A stretch of 17,617 bases of DNA from Roseovarius sp. UBA6217 (GTDB lineage: Bacteria > Pseudomonadota > Alphaproteobacteria > Rhodobacterales > Rhodobacteraceae). The notes beneath the pieces were generated by a model. That model did no database searches. It was not told the DNA's origin and was given only the letters and a program-made list of their open reading frames with translations. Location of the stretch: contig DISF01000003.1 in NCBI GenBank assembly GCA_002421985.1, positions 1-17,617 of the forward strand. The letters run 5' to 3'. How positions within the stretch are numbered: position 1 is the stretch's first letter; each line of letters begins with the position of its first letter. Positions 6,464 to 13,299 of the stretch are shown piece by piece. Position numbers and translations under genes: made by a program.

Positions 6464-7245
6464 TGCTGCCAGTCCGGGCTGCGTTTTTGCAGGAAGGCGT
6501 TGATGCCCTCGTCGGTATCGCGGTCAAGCATGTTCTCGACCATCACGGCACCGGTATGGGCATAGGCCGCGTCAAGCCCCAGCTCCAACTGCTCATAGAA
6601 GGCGCGCTTGCCGATGCGCACGGCGCTGCCCAGCTTGGCGGCGACGGTTTCGGCGAGGCGCATGGTCTCATCCGCGAGGCTCTCGGGCGCAACCGCGCGG
6701 TTGATGAGGCCAAGCGCCTGCGCGCGCTCACAGTCGATGAACTGCCCGGTGGTGAGCATCTCGAAGGCCTGCTTGCGGGGCACGTTGCGCGAGAGCGCCA
6801 CCATGGGCGTGGAGCAGAAAAGCCCGATATTGACACCGTTGACGCCGAACCGCGTGCCATGCGCGGCCACCGCCATGTCGCAGCTTGCGACAAGCTGACA
6901 GCCCGCGGCGGTGGCGATGCCATGGGGGGCTGCGATCACCGGTTGCGGCAGGTCGCGGATTGCGCACATCACCGCAGTGCAGCGCGCGAAGAGATCGGCG
7001 AAATAGGCGCGGCCCCCGTCCCCGGACTGGCGGGCGGCCTGCATTTCCCTCAGGTCGTGGCCCGCGCAAAACGCCTTGCCCGCGCCCGATATCGTGACCA
7101 CGCGGATCGTGCGGTCCTCGGCCAGACGGGCGAATTCGGCCCGCAGCGCCTCCAGCATGGCATCCGACAGCGCGTTGAGATTGCCGGGTGAATGAAGGGT
7201 GAGCCGCGCGATTGCGCCGCTGTCGTCACGCTCCAGAATTGTCAT
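6460..7245 (-). CDS. Enoyl-CoA hydratase/isomerase superfamily protein, ECHDC3-like
   Basis: This 261-residue crotonase-fold protein should bind an acyl-CoA. Oxyanion-hole segments are present: AFCAGHDLREM (58-68) and GIATAAGCQLVASCDMAV (109-126). The block FGVNGVNIGLFCSTPMVALS (133-152) resembles ECHDC3-type members more than true hydratases. Against rat mitochondrial hydratase, the two catalytic glutamates are replaced: Glu144 by Gln117 and Glu164 by Gly137. Ordinary hydration of enoyl-CoA is therefore doubtful, and the reaction is unknown. The ATG at 7245 has AGGGAG upstream; a longer open frame extends to 7455 across the divergent thioesterase and was not used. It leads the operon with trmFO and gluQRS and diverges from a thioesterase gene over 58 bases. 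Confidence 0.88.
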   Translation of the reverse strand: MTILERDDSGAIARLTLHSPGNLNALSDAMLEALRAEFARLAEDRTIRVVTISGAGKAFCAGHDLREMQAARQSGDGGRAYFADLFARCTAVMCAIRDLPQPVIAAPHGIATAAGCQLVASCDMAVAAHGTRFGVNGVNIGLFCSTPMVALSRNVPRKQAFEMLTTGQFIDCERAQALGLINRAVAPESLADETMRLAETVAAKLGSAVRIGKRAFYEQLELGLDAAYAHTGAVMVENMLDRDTDEGINAFLQKRSPDWQQ

Positions 7246-7303
7246 CTTGTCTCCCTCTTGGTCTTGTGAATACTCTCGCACAAAACAGGGCAGGGAGGAA
7301 AGC

Positions 7304-7729
7304 ATGACCGTCGTCATGGAAGCGGAGGAATTGAGCGGGTTTCTGGATAGCGAATTCCCGCAGATAGCCGGGGATTTCGTCATCGAGGAGGTGGGGGAAC
7401 GGCGCATCCGGGTTCGGCTTTTAGTTGGCCATAGGCATTTGCGGCCCGGCGGCACGGTATCGGGGCCGTCGATGTTTTCGCTGGCGGATGTGGCGGTTTA
7501 CCTCGCGCTGCAAGCGATGGTCGGGCCGGTGTCGCTTGCGGTGACCACGAATTGCTCCATCGACTTCATGCACAAGCCCGCTGCCAATACCGACCTGATC
7601 GCCGAGTGCCGCTTGCTCAAGCTGGGGCGGATGCTGGTGGTGGGCGATGTGCAGATCTTTTCCGAAGGCGGGCTGGAGCCGGTGGCGCGCGCCAGCCTGA
7701 CCTATTCGATCCCGCCGAAACGAGCCTAG
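7304..7729 (+). CDS. PaaI-like hotdog-fold acyl-CoA thioesterase
   Basis: The 141-residue protein shows the PaaI/YdiI-type hotdog signature: LRPGGTVSGPSMFSLADVAVYLAL (46-69) covers the substrate loop and the long central helix with the conserved Asp62. This is followed by TTNCSIDFMHKPA (81-93) and the strands of the sheet. Such enzymes hydrolyse acyl-CoA thioesters in the cytoplasm as homotetramers or dimers; the substrate cannot be told. The usual catalytic helix motif HGG appears here as SGP, so the family's Asn/Gln-Asp chemistry may be altered. GGGAGGA lies just upstream of the ATG. It diverges from the hydratase-like gene, suggesting a shared acyl-CoA function, and is followed by a DUF2189 gene 74 bases later. 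Confidence 0.82.
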   Translation: MTVVMEAEELSGFLDSEFPQIAGDFVIEEVGERRIRVRLLVGHRHLRPGGTVSGPSMFSLADVAVYLALQAMVGPVSLAVTTNCSIDFMHKPAANTDLIAECRLLKLGRMLVVGDVQIFSEGGLEPVARASLTYSIPPKRA

Positions 7730-7751
7730 TAAGCTGAATTTCCGTTAAATC

Positions 7752-7780
7752 TTTGCGCGCGGGACGGGCCCGGCTATGCT
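7752..7780 (+). promoter_or_regulatory. Weak candidate promoter for the DUF2189 gene
   Basis: Between the thioesterase stop and the DUF2189 start, TTTGCG (7752-7757) is separated by 17 bases from TATGCT (7775-7780), which matches 4 of 6 positions of a -10 box. The -35 is poor. It sits about 24 bases before the ATG. Confidence 0.3.
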
Positions 7781-7803
7781 GCGCGGAAAACGGGAGGACA
7801 AGA

Positions 7804-8595
7804 ATGACGCAATCTCGGCCCGAGGGCGTGCCGGAGATGGGCGATGTGCGCATGGCCATGCTGGGCGAGGCGCTGCGCCGGGGCTGGTCCGACATGGCGC
7901 GCGCGCCGGGCTATGCGGTGCTCTCTGCCGGGGTTTATGTGGCGATCGGGCTTGTGATGGCGGGCGTCACATGGGCCACCGGCAAGAGCTATTGGCTGGT
8001 CTTCGCCGCCGTCGGCTTTCCGCTGGTGGGGCCGTTCGCGGCGGTGGGGTTTTACGAGGTGAGCCGCCGGCTGAACGAGGGGCGCGCGCTGGTGGCGCGC
8101 GAGATCCTCGGCGTGATCGCGCATCAGCGGCGGCGGCAACTGCCGTCGATCTGCGCGATCATCATCATGGTGTTCCTGTTCTGGTTCTTTCTCGCGCATA
8201 TGATTTTCGCGCTGTTTCTTGGCCTCTCGACGATGACGAATGTTTCGTCATCCTTCGATATCTATTTCACCTCCCAGGGGGTGAGCATGTTGGTGGTGGG
8301 GACCGGGGTAGGGGCCTGTTTCGCGCTGCTGATCTATGCGATCACGGTGATCGCGCTGCCGCTGCTCTTGGATCGCGAGGTGGATTTCGTAACCGCCATG
8401 CTGACAAGCGTCAACGTGGTGACGGAAAACCCGGTGCCGATGCTGGCCTGGGCGGCGCTGATCGCCATTCTGACATTTCTCGCGCTGCTGCCGGCGTTTC
8501 TGGGGCTGTTTGTCGTGCTGCCGCTTCTGGGGCACGCGACATGGCACCTTTACCGGCTGCTCTGCGAGGCGGGGGCCGCAAGCCCCGACAGGTAG
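7804..8595 (+). CDS. DUF2189 family integral membrane protein
   Basis: The 263-residue protein is strongly hydrophobic, with probable membrane segments at about 38-57, 62-85, 115-141, 159-189 and 211-243. The block GWSDMARAPGYAVL near the N-terminus and GFPLVGPFAAVGFYEVSRRLNEG (71-93) are hallmarks of DUF2189, a proteobacterial inner-membrane family without a known function. GGGAGGACAAG precedes the ATG; an upstream in-frame ATG at 7753 lacks such a site. The last 46 bases overlap the 3' end of the tetR gene on the opposite strand, so the C-terminal tail (AGAASPDR) is encoded in antisense to the regulator's own tail. Confidence 0.85.
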   Translation: MTQSRPEGVPEMGDVRMAMLGEALRRGWSDMARAPGYAVLSAGVYVAIGLVMAGVTWATGKSYWLVFAAVGFPLVGPFAAVGFYEVSRRLNEGRALVAREILGVIAHQRRRQLPSICAIIIMVFLFWFFLAHMIFALFLGLSTMTNVSSSFDIYFTSQGVSMLVVGTGVGACFALLIYAITVIALPLLLDREVDFVTAMLTSVNVVTENPVPMLAWAALIAILTFLALLPAFLGLFVVLPLLGHATWHLYRLLCEAGAASPDR

Positions 8596-9140
8596 GTATC
8601 GAGCGCGCGCGCAAGCAGGGCGCGGGCCTCGGGCGGGTGGCTGAGACCGGCGGAATTGCGCAGGTAAAGTTCGACCACGCCGTGGCTGAGCGACCAGATA
8701 TGCGCGCCGATCTCATCGGCGTCCTGCCCGAGACCGGCGCAGGCCGCGTGCAGCAGATCGTGCGCCTCGCCCGCCGCGCGCGCAAGGCCGGGGCTGCGCG
8801 CGATGTCGATGCCGCTCTCGAACATGGCGATGTAATGGCCGGGATGGCATTCGGCAAAGGCGAGATAGGCGCGCGCCATGGCCCGCACGCGCGGCAAGGG
8901 GGCGGTCTCGTCAAGATCGGCCAGCATCGCGGCAAAGAGGCCATAGCCCTGCCGCGCCACCTCGGCGATGAGATCGTCGCGGCCCGCGAAATGGCGGTAG
9001 ATGGCGGCCGGGGTCACGCCCGCCTGCCGGGCGGCCTCCGAGAGGGTAAAGCCCTGCGGCCCTTTTTGCACGATGAGCGCGAGTGCCGCCCCGGTCAGGG
9101 CCTCGCGCAGGTTTCCGTGGTGGTAGCCGCGCTTGGCCAT
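8550..9140 (-). CDS. TetR/AcrR-family transcriptional regulator
   Basis: The 196-residue protein starts with a TetR DNA-binding domain: YHHGNLREALTGAALALI (6-23), then the helix-turn-helix FTLSEAARQAGVTPAAIYRHFAGRDDLIAEVA (31-62). The C-terminal ligand domain contains the IWSLSHGVVELYLRNSAG stretch seen in WHG-type TetR regulators. The ligand is unknown. It begins 7 bases after the metA stop on the same strand, so it is probably the last gene of the P-loop gene-metA-tetR unit and may control it or the overlapping DUF2189 gene. A start at 9140 gives the common MAKRGYHHGNLR beginning. Confidence 0.92.
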   Translation of the reverse strand: MAKRGYHHGNLREALTGAALALIVQKGPQGFTLSEAARQAGVTPAAIYRHFAGRDDLIAEVARQGYGLFAAMLADLDETAPLPRVRAMARAYLAFAECHPGHYIAMFESGIDIARSPGLARAAGEAHDLLHAACAGLGQDADEIGAHIWSLSHGVVELYLRNSAGLSHPPEARALLARALDTYLSGLAAPASQSSR

Positions 9141-9147
9141 CTTGGTC

Positions 9148-10092
9148 TCAGGTTCTCAGATCGGTCATCTCGACGCCGATTTTCGTCATGTCAAAGGGGG
9201 TGGTCTGGTAAATCTCCGCGACCCAGTTGCCGTAGAGCAGATGCGCGTGGCTGCGCCAGCGGTTATGCGGGGGGCGCGCCGGATCGTCGCCGGGATAGTA
9301 GTTGCAGGGCACGTTGATCGGCGTGCCCGACGCGATATCGCGGTCATATTCCTGTTTGAGCGTGTCGCTGTCATATTCGAAATGGTTGAAGATATAGAGC
9401 GCGCGGTGGCCCCGATCCTCGACCAGACAGGGGCCGGCCTCGTCGCTGTCCAGAAGGATATTGAGGCCCGGCACGGCCTCGATCTCGGCGCGCTTCATCT
9501 CTGTCCAGCGGCTGACCGGGATCACGCATTCGTCGGAAAACCCGCGCAGATAGGGCGAGGCGGGGGCCATGTTGCGGTGGCGGAAACAGCCGAAGGCCTT
9601 GGCTTGCAGCATATGCTTTTTCACGCCGTGAAAATGGTTGATCATCGCCATTCCGCCCCAGCACACGCCGAAGGTGGAATGGACGTTGGTCTGCGTCCAG
9701 TCGAAGACGCGGCGCAATTCGTCCCAATAGGTCACCGCCTCGAAATCGAGATGCTCGATCGGCGCGCCGGTAATGATGAGACCGTCATATTTGTCGCCCG
9801 ACTCTTCCACCTCGTCAAAGGGGCGGTAAAAGCTCTCCATATGCTCGGCGGCGGTGTTTTTCGCCTGATGCTCGGACATGCGGATGAGGTCGAACTCTAT
9901 TTGCAGCGGGGTGGCGCCGATGAGGCGGGCAAATTGCGTCTCGGTCTGGATTTTCCTGGGCATGAGGTTCAAGAGGCCGATGCGCAGGGGGCGGATATCC
10001 TGGCGCGCGGCCTGGTCCGGGTCCATCACCATGACGCCCTCGCGCTTGAGCACGGCATGGGCGGGCAGGGTGGCGGGGATCTTGATGGGCAT
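9148..10092 (-). CDS. metA: Homoserine O-acyltransferase, MetA type, probably acetyl-CoA specific
   Basis: MetA activates homoserine by O-acylation, the first committed step of methionine synthesis. The 314-residue protein is full length. It has LRIGLLNLMPRKIQTETQ (36-53) with Lys47, the nucleophile Cys144 in STFGVCWGG, and His237/Glu239 in IFNHFEY, all known active-site residues. At residue 113 it has Glu (GAPIEHLDF). In published work on MetA enzymes, Glu at the equivalent position (111 in Bacillus cereus) gives acetyl-CoA use, while Gly in E. coli gives succinyl-CoA use. I therefore infer an O-acetyltransferase, sometimes named MetAA. The ATG at 10092 gives the standard MPIKIP start, with AAGGA upstream; the open frame running further upstream is a shadow of the neighbouring gene. 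It lies 19 bases behind the P-loop gene. Confidence 0.95.
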   Translation of the reverse strand: MPIKIPATLPAHAVLKREGVMVMDPDQAARQDIRPLRIGLLNLMPRKIQTETQFARLIGATPLQIEFDLIRMSEHQAKNTAAEHMESFYRPFDEVEESGDKYDGLIITGAPIEHLDFEAVTYWDELRRVFDWTQTNVHSTFGVCWGGMAMINHFHGVKKHMLQAKAFGCFRHRNMAPASPYLRGFSDECVIPVSRWTEMKRAEIEAVPGLNILLDSDEAGPCLVEDRGHRALYIFNHFEYDSDTLKQEYDRDIASGTPINVPCNYYPGDDPARPPHNRWRSHAHLLYGNWVAEIYQTTPFDMTKIGVEMTDLRT

Positions 10093-10111
10093 GGGGCGCG
10101 GTCCTTGGTCG

Positions 10112-10975
10112 TCAGGTCTGGCGGCGGGTGATGGCCTCGGCGATGAGAGCGGTGAAGCGGGTGGCGTCGGTGGCCTGCGCCACCTCGTCGGCGGTGACGC
10201 GCACGCCCCATTTCGCCATGGCCTCATAGCGTGGCTGGCGGTGTGCGAGCGCCTGCGCATAGGCCCATCGGATGAAGGAATCTGGATCAACTTCGTCCGG
10301 CAGGCAATTGTTTTTATGAAGATATTCCTCCCAGACGCGGGCGAGGAATTCGGGCTGATAGGCCATCGGTTTGGGCGCGCGGTCAAATCGGCGGACAAGC
10401 TCGGCGGTATGGGCCTCCGACCCCTCGATATAGACCAGCAGGCAGTGGCGCGAAAGCTCGGACAGGATCGGGTCGGCGGGATCGTCGCCATCGACCCATT
10501 CGCAGATCGAGCCGCCCGTGTCGCAGATGAAATGCGGATAGCCATAGAGCCGCCCGGCACGCTCGATGAAATAGCCGGTATCCATCAGCGCGTTTATCTC
10601 GGCCTGTCGAAACTGGTCCTGACGGCGGCGATACTCGTCCATGGGCATTCCGCCGCGCGCCGGATCGCCGGGCTTGCCAAGGTAGGTGGAAACCGGGGCG
10701 AGGTTGTGAAAGGTGATGTTGGAGCCGATATAGATCGAATCCGACAAGAGCAGGTCGCGCAGGAACGGCACCTGCATGGCGTGCGCCTTGGCGTTGTCCA
10801 CGATCAGCTCGCCCATGTAGCGGGTGCCGATGCGGTAATCTATCGAGTAGTGAAACCATCCGCCCGCGTCGCGCAGCATCTGCGAAACATGGGTCTTGCC
10901 AAGGCCAGACATGCCGTAGAACAGCACCCGTTTATGCGGTGCGTCGAGCCATGCGTCGGCGGTTTCGTAAATCAT
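10112..10975 (-). CDS. P-loop NTPase/kinase-like protein of unknown function
   Basis: This 287-residue protein has a clear Walker A motif, GMSGLGKT (21-28), after the hydrophobic strand RVLFY. Near residue 45 it reads SIDYRIGTRYMGE, which resembles the Asp-containing substrate segment of small P-loop kinases. HCLLVYIEGSEAHTAELVRRFD resembles the last strand and following helix of that fold. I do not recognise a named family; such genes are usually labelled ATPase in this bacterial group. It directly precedes metA (19 bases) and tetR, so a role tied to methionine metabolism or its control is possible but unproven. The ATG at 10975 is the start just before the P-loop strand; an in-frame ATG at 11044 would add an implausible leader running into the fadL terminator region. 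Confidence 0.8.
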   Translation of the reverse strand: MIYETADAWLDAPHKRVLFYGMSGLGKTHVSQMLRDAGGWFHYSIDYRIGTRYMGELIVDNAKAHAMQVPFLRDLLLSDSIYIGSNITFHNLAPVSTYLGKPGDPARGGMPMDEYRRRQDQFRQAEINALMDTGYFIERAGRLYGYPHFICDTGGSICEWVDGDDPADPILSELSRHCLLVYIEGSEAHTAELVRRFDRAPKPMAYQPEFLARVWEEYLHKNNCLPDEVDPDSFIRWAYAQALAHRQPRYEAMAKWGVRVTADEVAQATDATRFTALIAEAITRRQT

Positions 10976-11045
10976 GCTCGGCTCCCCTGGTGCGGTTGTG
11001 CCTTTACCTGCGGCGTTGCGGGAAAAATGGCAAGGGCCGGGCAAG

Positions 11046-11073
11046 AAAAATCCCGCCCCGATGAGGGGGCGGG
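11046..11073 (-). terminator. Intrinsic terminator of the fadL-like gene
   Basis: On the minus strand an 8-bp perfect stem CCCGCCCC / GGGGCGGG (11066-11073 with 11052-11059) has a 6-base loop and is followed by ATTTTT. It begins 29 bases after the fadL-like stop and is oriented for that gene. Confidence 0.8.
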
Positions 11074-11083
11074 GGGGGGGGGG
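11071..11083 (+). repeat. Homopolymer run of 13 G
   Basis: Thirteen consecutive G follow the stem of the fadL-like terminator. Such a tract is prone to length change in replication and in sequencing. It is non-coding here, lying 19 bases beyond the fadL-like stop and about 95 bases upstream of the P-loop gene. Confidence 0.9.
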
Positions 11084-11101
11084 CCGGGGCCTGGCGCGGG
11101 G

Positions 11102-12265
11102 TCAGTACTGATAGCCTACCTTGAAGCCGACGCCAACGGCATCGTTTTTCTTGAAATTCGGCCGCAATTGCGTGGGCGGATTGCCGATAACCGTGGGCGC
11201 ATCGCCGAGCCAAGTATAGTTGACGCCGACGGACAAGATCATCCCGCTTTCGTTCTCGTAACGCCCGCCGACAGTCACGCCGAACTTGCCGTCGGTGGGC
11301 CCGAGGTTGGACACCGGCGTCTTGCCGTCGTTTTCTTCGTAGGTGAACGAGACCGACCCCGAGAATTTCGGTGTGAGCCGCCGCCCGATCCCGATGGTAT
11401 AGGTATAGACGTCATCCGTGTAGGAAAGGAACGGATCGGTGGTCAGCACTCGATACACCAAGGGGTCGATCGTGAAACCGGACCAGTCGACCCAACGCAC
11501 GCTGCCGAAAACCAGTGTGTCCTTGGCGATGCCCGACTGGAATTCGAGGTTGATGGATTCCGGGGTTTCGATCTCGGTCTTGGTGACGACGGTGCCCAAA
11601 ACGGTGGTTTCCGTGGTGCGGTGTCGGGTCGAGATGGTCGAGTTATAGGTCAGTGACACCCGCAGGGCGATTTCGGGTTTCTCGTAGGACAGCCCCGCCA
11701 CGTAGCCAAGCCCCTCATCCTTCTCGCCGTCCACGGAATACCCGGCCACGATAGGCACATCGGAATCCGCGCTGACCTTTTGCAGGCGCAGCCCGCCGTG
11801 AACGCCGAACCCGTTGGTGAACCGGTAATTCAGTAGTCCCGTGATGGCATCGGCGTTGAAGGTTGCGTTCGTGCCCGCGATCGGCCATTGGCCTGCCGCG
11901 ATATTGCCACCCGCTGTCAATGCGGAAGTGCCCGCGAACGGAACGGATGTGCCGGGATAGGCGATATCGGCCCCGAACGGCTGATCGTAAATCAACGCAA
12001 AGCTCAACCTGTCGTTGATTTGCCGCTTGTAGGCTGCGCCGACCTGCCAATAGGCTTTACCTGCGTCGCCTGATTGACGTATCACGCCCGGCCCGGCGAC
12101 GACTGTCCCCGACACAGAGGGCGAAACCGCGCCAAAGCTGAGTTCGGCGTAATTGCCCCTCTCGAACAGAACCTGGATGGACTGTCCCGAACGGTCGATA
12201 CCACCGGCCCCGGCGCTTCCTGCGGCGATGACCAGACCGGTCGCAGCCAGTACGGGCTTTTTCAT
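11102..12265 (-). CDS. FadL/OMPP1/TodX-family outer-membrane transport protein
   Basis: The 387-residue protein has a short signal peptide, MKKPVLAATGLVIAAGSAGA, with likely cleavage at residue 20. It then has a beta-rich mature part with alternating aromatic and polar strands, ending in GVGFKVGYQY, an outer-membrane beta-signal with a terminal aromatic residue. The early GIDRSGQSIQVLFERGNYAELSFG block and overall size fit FadL-type channels, which let long-chain fatty acids or other hydrophobic molecules through the outer membrane. The substrate is unknown. The start is set by GGAGGAG nine bases upstream and by the signal peptide; a frame open much further upstream is only a shadow of the permease gene. 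It is separated from the permease by 137 bases and has its own terminator. Confidence 0.88.
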   Translation of the reverse strand: MKKPVLAATGLVIAAGSAGAGGIDRSGQSIQVLFERGNYAELSFGAVSPSVSGTVVAGPGVIRQSGDAGKAYWQVGAAYKRQINDRLSFALIYDQPFGADIAYPGTSVPFAGTSALTAGGNIAAGQWPIAGTNATFNADAITGLLNYRFTNGFGVHGGLRLQKVSADSDVPIVAGYSVDGEKDEGLGYVAGLSYEKPEIALRVSLTYNSTISTRHRTTETTVLGTVVTKTEIETPESINLEFQSGIAKDTLVFGSVRWVDWSGFTIDPLVYRVLTTDPFLSYTDDVYTYTIGIGRRLTPKFSGSVSFTYEENDGKTPVSNLGPTDGKFGVTVGGRYENESGMILSVGVNYTWLGDAPTVIGNPPTQLRPNFKKNDAVGVGFKVGYQY

Positions 12266-12402
12266 GATGTCCCTCTCCTCCTGAAGACATCGTGTCACAT
12301 TACCGTCATCCCGCAACCCGTCAATCTTTGACGCCGCGTCACAAAGGCACAGGGGGCGGATGATGGTGGCGCAACAGCCACAGGGCGCGCGCGCATCGCC
12401 CA
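12266..12402 (-). promoter_or_regulatory. Upstream region of the fadL-like gene with a small palindrome
   Basis: This 137-base gap holds the ribosome site and probably the promoter. TTGACG followed by 16 bases and TAATGT is a weak promoter match on the minus strand. A perfect dyad TGACGCCGCGTCA lies at 12329-12341, with partly matching TTTG/CAAA flanks. It could bind a regulator of fatty-acid uptake or end transcription of the permease gene; no T-run follows it, so the first is somewhat likelier. Confidence 0.35.
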
Positions 12403-13299
12403 TCAGCGGCGTTTGCGCGTCTCGACCCAGAGGTTGAGGTAATTCGCGCCAAAGATCACCCCCGCGCCCACAATTACCAGCGCGTCGATGCTCTCGCCAT
12501 AGACCATGAGGCCGATCACCGCGATCAGCGGCAGGCGCAGGAAATCCACCGGCGTGACCACGGTGGCGGGCGCAATGGAAAGCGCCGTGGTCAGGCAGAA
12601 ATGCGCCACCAGCCCGGCGCAGCCGATGACGACCAGCCACGGCCAGGACGCGGGCGAGGGCAGGGCGATATCGCCGTCGATCCCGGCGCAGATCAGGCCG
12701 AACACGATCTGTGTGAGCGTCATCCAGAAGAGGATGCAGGTGAGCGACTCCGAGCGGGTAAGCCGCTTGGTGGCGAGGATGGAGCCGGCAAATCCGATGG
12801 CGGCGGCAGCGGCGGCAAGCGTGCCTGCGTTGATCGTCTCGGGCGAGGGGCGCGCGACGATCACGATACCGATGAAGCCGATGAGCGCGGCCAGCGCGCG
12901 CACCCGCGTCATCCGCTCGCCCAGCACCAGCGGCGAGAGCACTAGCACCCACAAGGGCGAGGTGAATTCCAGCGCAAAGACCTGCGCCAGCGGGATCGCG
13001 GTGATGGCGTAGAACCACAGGTTCTGCCCGGTGAAATGGCTGAGGTTGCGAATGAGGTGCAGGCCGGGCGAGCGCGTGGTGATCGAGCGGAAGTGGCCGG
13101 TGGCACGCGCCACGCCGAGCACGATCACAAAGCCCACCACGCTGCGATACATCATGATCTCGAAGGTATCGAGCTCGAGGCTGACCGCGCGCCCCGCGAC
13201 CGCCATCGAGGAAAACGACACCACCGCCCCCAGCATCCACAGCGCTGCGCGCAGCACAGTGGCGGGGTCGGTTCGGGGTGGCGCGGGGGCGAGGGTCAT
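12403..13299 (-). CDS. EamA/DMT-superfamily permease (10 membrane segments)
   Basis: The 298-residue protein consists of two repeated EamA halves of about five membrane helices each. Seen are ALWMLGAVVSFSSMAVAGRAVS (19-40), the MMYRSVVGFVIVLGVARA segment, and QNLWFYAITAIPLAQVFALEFTSPLWVLVLSPLVLGERMT (92-131). The second half ends in the matching ATVVTPVDFLRLPLIAVIGLMVYGE block. The DMT superfamily exports metabolites such as amino acids or nucleosides across the inner membrane; the substrate cannot be read from sequence. Its ATG follows the stop of the FkbM-like gene with no gap (TGAATG), so the two are almost certainly cotranscribed and coupled. Confidence 0.93.
   Translation of the reverse strand: MTLAPAPPRTDPATVLRAALWMLGAVVSFSSMAVAGRAVSLELDTFEIMMYRSVVGFVIVLGVARATGHFRSITTRSPGLHLIRNLSHFTGQNLWFYAITAIPLAQVFALEFTSPLWVLVLSPLVLGERMTRVRALAALIGFIGIVIVARPSPETINAGTLAAAAAAIGFAGSILATKRLTRSESLTCILFWMTLTQIVFGLICAGIDGDIALPSPASWPWLVVIGCAGLVAHFCLTTALSIAPATVVTPVDFLRLPLIAVIGLMVYGESIDALVIVGAGVIFGANYLNLWVETRKRR

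Noticed and set aside
4805..6565. A 586-codon plus-strand frame opposite gluQRS and trmFO
   Set aside because: It has the Arg/Gly/His-rich look of antisense frames in GC-rich DNA and no recognisable domain, while both minus-strand genes are strongly conserved.
7246..7455. Upstream extension of the hydratase-like gene to 7455
   Set aside because: It would read antisense through the thioesterase N-terminus and lacks crotonase features; AGGGAG supports 7245.
9148..10560. A 470-codon frame extending metA upstream
   Set aside because: The extension lies over the P-loop gene in another frame, and the standard MPIKIP start with a ribosome site is at 10092.
9878..11656. A 592-codon plus-strand frame opposite metA, the P-loop gene and the fadL-like gene
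   Set aside because: It crosses three real minus-strand genes and a terminator and has no domain features.
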